Shown piece by piece: positions 1 to 4,941 of a stretch of 5,663 nt of DNA. A program made the translations under genes and the position numbers. The DNA is from an uncultured Bacilli bacterium (GTDB lineage Bacteria > Bacillota_I > Bacilli_A > RF39 > UBA660): the NCBI GenBank assembly GCA_944358225.1, contig CALVQP010000062.1, positions 1 through 5,663 of the forward strand. The letters run 5' to 3'. Positions within the stretch are counted from its first letter, which is position 1, and every line of letters begins with the position of its first letter. Below the pieces are notes generated by a model, which saw only the letters and a program-made list of their open reading frames with translations, was not told the DNA's origin and did no database searches.

Positions 1-53
1 CTATCAACAAATAACTACTAACAACCAATAACAATAAAAACAAAAATAAAAGA

Positions 54-84
54 GTAATTTATAAAGCTTTAGCGAATAAATTAC
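54..84. repeat. Inverted repeat, 9-bp arms
   Basis: GTAATTTAT at 54-62 is the exact reverse complement of ATAAATTAC at 76-84, separated by 13 bases. The small palindrome AAAGCTTT (63-70) lies in the loop. The stem is AT-rich and has no following T-run, so it is not a typical terminator. It may be an operator or an origin hairpin. Confidence 0.65.
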
Positions 85-90
85 GAAGCA

Positions 91-104
91 GTCTCCTTGG
101 AGAC
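91..104. repeat. GC-rich inverted repeat GTCTCC-TT-GGAGAC
   Basis: A perfect 6-bp inverted repeat with a 2-base centre stands out by its GC content in otherwise AT-rich DNA. It sits 6 bases after the 54-84 repeat. The very short centre favours a dyad protein-binding site over an RNA hairpin. No T-tract follows, so a terminator is unlikely. Its right half also contains GGAG, but no start codon with a usable reading frame follows it. Confidence 0.6.
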
Positions 105-113
105 GATGTTATA

Positions 114-142
114 TATTTAATACTTATTATTATTTAATACTT
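114..142. repeat. Two 12-bp direct repeats TATTTAATACTT (17-bp period)
   Basis: The identical 12-mer occurs at 114-125 and 131-142, separated by 5 bases. Exact tandem-spaced copies upstream of an initiator-like gene resemble iterons, the sites bound by plasmid Rep proteins. Two copies is fewer than most iteron arrays have, and the AT-rich composition raises the chance level, so the role is tentative. Confidence 0.6.
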
Positions 143-149
143 TATTGAG

Positions 150-169
150 TGCAAAAATGTTGCAAAAAT
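150..169. repeat. Two 9-bp direct repeats TGCAAAAAT (11-bp period)
   Basis: TGCAAAAAT occurs at 150-158 and 161-169. The 11-bp period, about one helical turn, would place both copies on the same face of the DNA, as expected for cooperative protein binding. The second copy abuts the left arm of the 169-208 inverted repeat. Confidence 0.55.
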
Positions 170-208
170 TGACATATTTCAGACAAGACACTTCAAAAAA
201 TATGTCAA
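169..208. promoter_or_regulatory. 11-bp inverted repeat just before the initiator-like gene (candidate operator)
   Basis: TTGACATATTT (169-179) is the exact reverse complement of AAATATGTCAA (198-208), with an 18-base spacer. The right arm ends 3 bases before the ATG at 212. The left arm starts with the -35 consensus TTGACA, although no matching -10 is evident. An 11-bp perfect match at this position suggests either an operator for autorepression or an RNA hairpin covering the start codon region. It also occupies the place where a Shine-Dalgarno sequence would be expected; none is seen. Confidence 0.6.
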
Positions 209-211
209 AAA

Positions 212-1234
212 ATGCACGAAATTTTCACCGTGAGGATTTTATCAACTACGAAAGGATGTGATTTTACTATTAAAAACGAAGATAAAGAGTCTATTACACT
301 CCTAATTCCAAAATCAATAAGCGAGAGTCGAGAATATTCTGATTATGCTCTTACCACTTATTGCTTATTACAGGAATTATCAGTTCCAACACAATTATCA
401 ATACAATGTGTCACTTGTAATCAACTTGCTTATTATCTTACAGGTAAAGTATCTCAACAGAGAAATAAAATAACAGATTACATCAAGTGTGGAATAAACG
501 AGTTAGATGAAAAAGGAATAATTGTAAATCTAAAAGAATTTTCTAAGCATTACATATTAGACTGCCATAATTTATGGATTGATACTGAAAGCGGAAGTTT
601 CACAAAAATATATTTCAATGAATTGCAACAAATATTCAGAATAAAGAATATCAACAATTTTACATTATTGAGATATTTCATATTTGTTATTGGTACTCTC
701 AACTGGAATATAACAGTATATCTTTCAAATGGAGAATATAAGAATGGGATAATTGGTAATTTTACAATTGATTATCTTGCTAAAAAAACTGGTATATCAA
801 AAAGATCTGCAATTGAATACAACAAGATATTAGAAAAAGAAAAATTATTATATGTATACCGGCAAAAGGATTTTGTAGTTGATGAAGAAAATAACATTAA
901 ATCACTTTCTAATATTTATGGAAGATATTGTGATATGGAGTACGTTGAAGCATTTGCTAATAACCAAAAGGAATACAAGAAGTCATATCGTTATATAAAA
1001 AATAATCAAGAAATAACCAACAACAAACGCAGACTCGCTCAAATGTATCAACAATTATTAAAAGGAAAAAGGGAAAAATATACAGAAAAACAAATAACTG
1101 ATATATATAAGTATGTTATATCCGAAAATCAAAAATATGAGCGAATGTATGAAAAAAATAAGTGTGAAGATTATTTAGATAAAATACGTGATACTGATAT
1201 TTTTAATAAATATGAATTCCTAAAAAGAGAATAA
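212..1234 (+). CDS. Tandem winged-helix DNA-binding protein, probable replication initiator
   Basis: The product is 340 residues and cytoplasmic, with no signal peptide or membrane segment. Residues about 43-105 look like a winged helix: a helix with YALTTYCLL, a second helix with NQLAYYLTG, then a recognition-type helix leading into NELDEKGIIV. A second winged-helix segment spans about 183-217, with DYLAKKTGISKRSAIEYN as helix-turn-helix followed by LLYVYR as the wing. After it comes the block IYGRY (235-239), then a long, basic, helical C-terminus (about 250-340). Two winged helices in a protein of this size is the architecture of Rep-type plasmid and phage initiators, and the repeat-rich DNA just upstream agrees with that. 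No specific family could be assigned by eye, so a transcription regulator is the main alternative. The ATG at 212 has no Shine-Dalgarno sequence. No other ATG lies early in this frame, and the frame is closed by TGA at 170-172, so this start is the best available. Confidence 0.6.
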   Translation: MHEIFTVRILSTTKGCDFTIKNEDKESITLLIPKSISESREYSDYALTTYCLLQELSVPTQLSIQCVTCNQLAYYLTGKVSQQRNKITDYIKCGINELDEKGIIVNLKEFSKHYILDCHNLWIDTESGSFTKIYFNELQQIFRIKNINNFTLLRYFIFVIGTLNWNITVYLSNGEYKNGIIGNFTIDYLAKKTGISKRSAIEYNKILEKEKLLYVYRQKDFVVDEENNIKSLSNIYGRYCDMEYVEAFANNQKEYKKSYRYIKNNQEITNNKRRLAQMYQQLLKGKREKYTEKQITDIYKYVISENQKYERMYEKNKCEDYLDKIRDTDIFNKYEFLKRE

Positions 1235-1240
1235 ATATAT

Positions 1241-1252
1241 ATAACCACTAAC
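1241..1252. repeat. ATAACCACTAAC, near-copy of ATAACTACTAAC at 11-22
   Basis: The 12-mer at 1241-1252 matches 11-22 at 11 of 12 positions. Both copies are followed by A/C-rich sequence containing AATAAC (at 27-32 and 1255-1260). The two copies flank the initiator-like gene. They may be scattered protein-binding sites or traces of a boundary, or coincidence in A/C-rich DNA. Confidence 0.3.
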
Positions 1253-1279
1253 CAAATAACCATTTACAAGGGAAATCTT

Positions 1280-1330
1280 ATGAAAAACAATAAACGAAAA
1301 TATTATAATCGAAAAGGAGAAAAATTTTAA
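1280..1330 (+). CDS. Possible 16-codon basic peptide
   Basis: An ATG at 1280 is preceded by AAGGGA at 1268-1273 with good spacing (6 bases). It opens a very short frame, MKNNKRKYYNRKGEKF, rich in Lys and Arg, ending at TAA 1328-1330. It is in the same frame as the next gene, whose ATG follows 3 bases after this stop, so the ribosome could terminate and restart there. It may be a leader peptide that helps translate the 62-codon gene, or only a chance frame. It is too short for coding statistics to help. Confidence 0.3.
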   Translation: MKNNKRKYYNRKGEKF

Positions 1331-1333
1331 TTA

Positions 1334-1522
1334 ATGACAGAAACAAATTACATAAAGAACTATAAAACAGACTACTCTCGTTTTAGCGGAGAAATATATC
1401 CATCAGATTTTGAAACAACATATCCAAATACAATGTCTTATATGGCATCCAGAATTGCAAGTGATATACGTTTTGATGAAATATGCAGAAAAAATCTTAA
1501 TAATAAAAAAACAAGGAATTAA
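1334..1522 (+). CDS. Small protein of unknown function (62 aa)
   Basis: The 62-residue product is Tyr- and Asn-rich. It contains a middle segment YPSDFETTYPNTMSYMA and a likely short helix SRIASDIRFDEICRKN near the C-terminus. There is no membrane segment or recognisable catalytic motif. The nearest Shine-Dalgarno sequence, AAGGAG at 1314-1319, is 14 bases from the ATG, which is long, so translation may depend on coupling to the 1280-1330 frame. The gene ends 5 bases before the next start, giving a two-gene cluster. The function is unknown. It resembles the small accessory proteins common in Firmicute phages and conjugative elements, but that is an impression and was not tested by search. Confidence 0.6.
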   Translation: MTETNYIKNYKTDYSRFSGEIYPSDFETTYPNTMSYMASRIASDIRFDEICRKNLNNKKTRN

Positions 1523-1527
1523 AATAA

Positions 1528-1803
1528 TTGAAATTTGAAAATAATATAGAAAATGTTATTGAATTTCTAAATAATGAAAAAACAATTGCAGTTTCATTTT
1601 GTTCAAGAAAATGGATTAATAAAATAAAACGCCTACATGAAAAGAAACCTGATGAAGTAAAAATAATTGCAGAAAATAAGGATGGTTCTATTTATGCTCA
1701 TCTTCCTATTAAATACCTTAAAATATCGCCACCAAGAAAAGTGAGTGAAGAACAAAAACAAGCTGCAAGTGAAAGATTAAAAAAAATCAGAGAGAACAAA
1801 TAA
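1528..1803 (+). CDS. Small conserved-looking mobile-element protein (91 aa), TTG start
   Basis: The start is TTG at 1528, supported by AAGGAA at 1513-1518 with 9-base spacing inside the end of the preceding gene; no ATG competes. The product has residues about 17-36 (KTIAVSFCSRKWINKIKRL) as a strand plus basic helix, then PDEVKIIAENKDGSIYAHLP (41-60), then IKYLKISPPRK (61-71), and ends in a charged helix (72-91). The pattern PDEV..IAEN.DGSI.A..P....KISPPR resembles, from memory, small proteins repeatedly found in Firmicute phages and integrative elements. No function is known to me. The strand-rich core and basic ends would suit nucleic-acid binding, but this is a guess. The gene is probably transcribed with 1334-1522. 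Confidence 0.75.
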   Translation: MKFENNIENVIEFLNNEKTIAVSFCSRKWINKIKRLHEKKPDEVKIIAENKDGSIYAHLPIKYLKISPPRKVSEEQKQAASERLKKIRENK

Positions 1804-1962
1804 TTAGATTTATCAAAAACTTTCTATATAAGTTATGAATTTATTAGTAAATTTTAATTTTTATCATAAGAATGATTATTTTATCATTTAAAAATAAAAA
1901 ATTGATTTTTGCTAAAAATACTCAATGTCTACATTAAACTTTAAAAAGAAAGGAATTATAAG
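1804..1962. other. AT-rich intergenic gap with a 9-bp direct repeat
   Basis: This 159-base gap is strongly AT-rich. TTTTATCAT occurs at 1859-1867 and 1879-1887, 20 bp or about two helical turns apart. Complementary ATGAT at 1872-1876 lies between them, so the segment 1863-1888 contains overlapping small dyads (for example AATGAT 1871-1876 with ATCATT 1883-1888). This could be an operator for the downstream gene. No strong promoter hexamers and no GC-rich terminator hairpin are visible. Confidence 0.3.
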
Positions 1963-2313
1963 ATGCAGAAAAGATTAAAATATGAAAAAATAGGAGATTC
2001 AATAATCTCAGTTGATTTACACAATGGTTATACAATTATTGCTTTAGCAACATTTGATTATGAAAAATCTACATACTCTACTATTCTATATTTAAAAGAT
2101 AATATTGTTGATATTTTGGATTTAATTGACGGATTAGAATCTTTTGAATTTCAAGCTAATTACAAAACAGTCAATTCAGTAATGTTAAAATACGTATCTT
2201 CACTTTTTTCAGAAGGTTTATTGGATAAATATATGGGTAGATATGAATATATGATGAAATGTTTTGACAAAGGTAATGACATATTTGAAGAAGAAATATT
2301 AAGTAATAAATAA
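1963..2313 (+). CDS. Protein of unknown function (116 aa)
   Basis: The ATG at 1963 has a clear ribosome binding site, AAAGGA at 1949-1954 with 8-base spacing. The first half appears strand-rich (ISVDLHNGYTIIALATFDY, then TILYLK). The second half appears helical and acidic, with IVDILDLIDGLESFEF near the middle and a charged tail. There are no membrane segments, zinc ligands or catalytic motifs. I do not recognise the family. The gene stands alone between two non-coding gaps, 135 bases before the polymerase gene, so it may or may not share a transcript with it. Confidence 0.7.
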   Translation: MQKRLKYEKIGDSIISVDLHNGYTIIALATFDYEKSTYSTILYLKDNIVDILDLIDGLESFEFQANYKTVNSVMLKYVSSLFSEGLLDKYMGRYEYMMKCFDKGNDIFEEEILSNK

Positions 2314-2448
2314 TATGTAGTTAAAATAAAGACATTTAGTTTTGTTGGCGCAAAATTATATGTTTTGGAGAAATAATAAGTAGAACATACATATATACAA
2401 GTTCAAAAATTTCACACTATTAAAATTAAATAAAATAAAGGAGGATAA
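2314..2448. promoter_or_regulatory. Intergenic leader of the polymerase gene
   Basis: This AT-rich 135-base gap very likely carries the promoter for the polymerase gene, but no hexamer pair with good spacing could be picked confidently. A small dyad is present: TTTTG (2340-2344) and CAAAA (2351-2355) around TTGGCG, a rare GC-rich patch. The gap ends with a strong Shine-Dalgarno sequence, AGGAGG at 2439-2444, 4 bases from the ATG at 2449. No terminator for the preceding gene is evident. Confidence 0.4.
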
Positions 2449-4941
2449 ATGGCTGGAATTAGCGTGCCTCAATACGAAATTTTTAAGATTGGAACAAACA
2501 AATTAAAATATTCTAATTGGAATTTGACTATTTCAAAAAAAGAAGCTTTTAAGTATCAAGAATTAATTTCACTTTTTGAAGCTCAAGAATTTCGTATAAT
2601 AGCAAATAAAATTTTGAAGAAAGATATTGGGGAAATTGATTTTTCTCAAATATTTATGCAAGTGGTTATTGATAAAAAGTCTGATTTTGGACGAGCTACT
2701 TGTAAAAAAGGTATAATTGTAAATGGAGTAAACTTTCGCAGATTTGTAGGAACAACTGGTGGATTAAAAAATAATACTCTTCTATTTTGTAATTCTCAAT
2801 ATATAGAAGAATTGAACAAATTGTGCGAGTGTAAAAGAAATAAAAACATTCCACTTGTACCTGCAAAATATGAAGCATATAAAGCATTAACCTGTTCAGC
2901 TTCACAACCAATATGTAGTCCAAACGGTATTTTAGTTGTTAGAGATTGCATTACCAAATACTTCGCAGATGTAATTTCTTTGGACGATGGAGTAGAATCT
3001 GATGAACCTTTAAGAGAAATTATAAAAAATAAAGAATTAGAAAATAATGTATCAGATGGTTTTAATCTTTGTACTATTGATTACATGAAACGTGTTGGTG
3101 AATCATTAGGTATTGACTATACTCCTAGTGGGGTATGTTTGAGAAATGCATGGTTAAAAGGAATGTTATATCCATTTCCAATCATCGAATTTATTGAAAA
3201 GTATAATCAAGGTAATTATATGATTGAAGACATTTGGGGAAATATTCAGGATATTCGTAAATGTGAAATGATTATCACTGAATCTTCTCTAAAATTATGG
3301 AGTGCTTATGATAATATTGATGATTATATAAACGCATACAAAGAATGTGGATATGGATTCTCAGTAACAAAGATTTCACCTCATATTCTGGAAGAAAGAC
3401 GTGAACTAAATTATCAGTATTTGCAGTCTTATGATTTTACGGATGAAGATATTGAAGAATTATGTACTCCAACTATTCAGTATCTTAAAGATGCAATGTG
3501 TGGAGACTACGCTTCTACTATTAAGTTTCTTGGAATCACAGATAATGCAGATGTAAATTCATGGCAACGTGCATTATTTACAAGTGAATATATGATTGGC
3601 GACCCATATGTAATAGATTCTGTTCATAGATTTATTAAGAAAAAAATGAACGATGCAAAAATTGGCAAATTATTTGTAGATGGCAATTATCAGATTGCGA
3701 GTGGAGATCCATTTGCACTCATGCAATCAATTTGTGGGTTAGAAGTTACAGGATTATTAAAAGCTGGTGAATGTTATTCAAAGTTTTGGATAGATAAAAA
3801 TGAAGATGAAGTTGTCGTATTTAGAAGTCCTATGACAAGTCATAATAATATTCGTATGTGCAAAGTAAATAGTTCTGAACAATGCAAATATTGGTATCAA
3901 TATATGGATACTATAATGATTATTAATGGTTGGGACTCTTTCTGTATGGCAGAGAACGGCGAAGATTTTGATTCGGATTTGAATTTTTCAACAAACAATT
4001 CCGTATTAAAAAGAAGATATAATACTCTTCCTGCTATTGAATGTGTACAAAGAAATACTTCCAAAGTAATAGTTACTGAAAAAGAAGTGTTAAAAACCAA
4101 TAAAAATGGAATGGGCAACGATGTCGGCACTGTAACAAATTATATTACTTCTATGATGGAGGTACAATCTCATTTTGAAAAAGATTCTAAAGAATACAAA
4201 GAGTTAGAATATAGGATAGAATGTGGTCAATTATATCAACAAAACACTTTAGATAAAATAAAAGGAATAGTTTCAAAACCAATGCCTAGTTACTGGTATA
4301 ATATGGGAGCTTGCGCTGACGACAAATATAAACAATCTATTTGTGCTTACAGAAAACCATATTTTATGATTTATGTTTATGACGAAACTAAGCGTGATTA
4401 TAAAAAATACATAAAAGAAAGTAATGATAACTGTTCTATTCAAGATTTATATGATAACAAGGATAAATTAACTGATGAACAAAGAGAATTTTTATTTTGG
4501 TATGAGTTCAAAATGCCGGTTGGCACTGGAAGCTGTTCGATGAATAAGATTTGTAGATATGTAGAAAGTCAGTTAGATGGATATAAATCTCAATTACATA
4601 GAAATTCTACTTTTGATTATAACGAATTGAAAGTTAAAAGGCGTTGTACTGAAGAACATAGACAAGCACTTAGAGAACTAGAACAGGAATATTGTGAATG
4701 CATAAGAGAATATAAATCACAAAAACATTTTGACAAAGGGGAATCTAATAAAAACAGAAAATTCTTATATAAGAAATTTCACGAAGAAGCAATGGATATT
4801 TGTCCAAATGATGACGAACGTTTAAATATTATTCTTGACATCACCTACGGATATAATGGAAACAAACAATTTTGTTGGGACACTATTGGAAATTTAATTT
4901 GCGAGAGATTGGAGGATATGAACACTGTACATATTGAATGA
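2449..4941 (+). CDS. Single-subunit RNA polymerase of the YonO/QDE-1-like (eukaryotic RdRP-type) two-barrel family
   Basis: This 830-residue cytoplasmic enzyme should polymerise ribonucleotides on a nucleic-acid template. Family blocks appear in the canonical order: FRRFVGTTGG (96-105), where silencing RdRPs have an RRF..L..S..L.E block; PAKYEAYKALTCSAS (138-152), matching the AKYAAR...S.S block; PSGVCLRNAWLKG (226-238), matching the PSA.Q.R..G.KG block with K237; an upstream GDP (419-421); FRSPM (458-462), matching the TRNPCLHPGD block; and D506-F-D508-S-D510, the metal-binding Asp triad of the second double-psi barrel. MGNDVGTVTN (555-564) and QNTLDKIKG (598-606) match the following helical region. 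Established knowledge: QDE-1 RdRPs and SPbeta YonO share this fold, and YonO is a DNA-dependent RNA polymerase. Whether this enzyme prefers DNA or RNA templates cannot be told from sequence. Oddities are Ser509 in place of the usual Gly and about 30 cysteines, which would suit an anaerobic cytoplasm. The start is secure, with AGGAGG at 2439-2444. The 3' end overlaps the next gene. Confidence 0.9.
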   Translation: MAGISVPQYEIFKIGTNKLKYSNWNLTISKKEAFKYQELISLFEAQEFRIIANKILKKDIGEIDFSQIFMQVVIDKKSDFGRATCKKGIIVNGVNFRRFVGTTGGLKNNTLLFCNSQYIEELNKLCECKRNKNIPLVPAKYEAYKALTCSASQPICSPNGILVVRDCITKYFADVISLDDGVESDEPLREIIKNKELENNVSDGFNLCTIDYMKRVGESLGIDYTPSGVCLRNAWLKGMLYPFPIIEFIEKYNQGNYMIEDIWGNIQDIRKCEMIITESSLKLWSAYDNIDDYINAYKECGYGFSVTKISPHILEERRELNYQYLQSYDFTDEDIEELCTPTIQYLKDAMCGDYASTIKFLGITDNADVNSWQRALFTSEYMIGDPYVIDSVHRFIKKKMNDAKIGKLFVDGNYQIASGDPFALMQSICGLEVTGLLKAGECYSKFWIDKNEDEVVVFRSPMTSHNNIRMCKVNSSEQCKYWYQYMDTIMIINGWDSFCMAENGEDFDSDLNFSTNNSVLKRRYNTLPAIECVQRNTSKVIVTEKEVLKTNKNGMGNDVGTVTNYITSMMEVQSHFEKDSKEYKELEYRIECGQLYQQNTLDKIKGIVSKPMPSYWYNMGACADDKYKQSICAYRKPYFMIYVYDETKRDYKKYIKESNDNCSIQDLYDNKDKLTDEQREFLFWYEFKMPVGTGSCSMNKICRYVESQLDGYKSQLHRNSTFDYNELKVKRRCTEEHRQALRELEQEYCECIREYKSQKHFDKGESNKNRKFLYKKFHEEAMDICPNDDERLNIILDITYGYNGNKQFCWDTIGNLICERLEDMNTVHIE
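4911..4936 (+). promoter_or_regulatory. Ribosome binding site inside the polymerase gene's 3' end, setting the start of the last gene
   Basis: GGAGG at 4911-4915 lies in the last codons of the polymerase gene. The ATG at 4918 is only 2 bases away and is in the polymerase frame (stop after 7 codons). The ATG at 4938 opens a 9-codon dead end. The long downstream frame has CTG at 4925 (9 bases from GGAGG) and TTG at 4934 (18 bases). Spacing therefore favours the rare CTG start; TTG is the alternative. Confidence 0.5.

Larger units (their letters stand above)
1..211. other. Non-coding repeat-rich region upstream of the initiator-like gene (candidate origin/control region)
   Basis: No reading frame with a ribosome binding site is visible here. 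The first 51 bases contain no G at all on this strand and are A/C-rich. From base 54 onward the region is packed with short inverted and direct repeats, listed separately. AT-rich DNA with paired direct repeats and palindromes directly before a replication-initiator-like gene is the usual layout of an iteron-type origin or an autoregulated rep promoter. A convincing -35/-10 pair could not be placed: TTGACA is present at 169-174 but has no good -10 hexamer at 16-18 bases. The origin role is inference from layout. Confidence 0.5.

Noticed and set aside
91..104. GTCTCC-TT-GGAGAC as a rho-independent terminator
   Set aside because: The centre is only 2 bases, too tight for an RNA hairpin loop without opening the stem, and no T-run follows.
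1..211. CRISPR array or tRNA in the repeat-rich leader
   Set aside because: Repeats are only 9-12 bp with two copies each and irregular spacers, and no cloverleaf or TTCGA-type arm is present.
2696..2923. Open frame of 75 codons on the minus strand
   Set aside because: It lies entirely inside the polymerase gene, across its conserved FRRF and AKY blocks. Its translation is Leu/Tyr/Phe-rich, as expected for the antisense of AT-rich coding DNA.
3897..4130. Open frame of 77 codons on the minus strand
   Set aside because: It is antisense to the catalytic DFDSD region of the polymerase and shows no sign of independent coding.
2449..4941. Host multisubunit polymerase fragment (RpoB or RpoC)
   Set aside because: The NADFDGD context of RpoC is absent, and the order and type of blocks fit the single-chain RdRP/YonO group instead; a full gene with its own start and stop is present.
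2449..4941. Viral right-hand (palm-domain) RdRP or reverse transcriptase
   Set aside because: There is no GDD or YxDD palm motif; the Asp triad is in the DxDxD arrangement of double-psi barrel polymerases.
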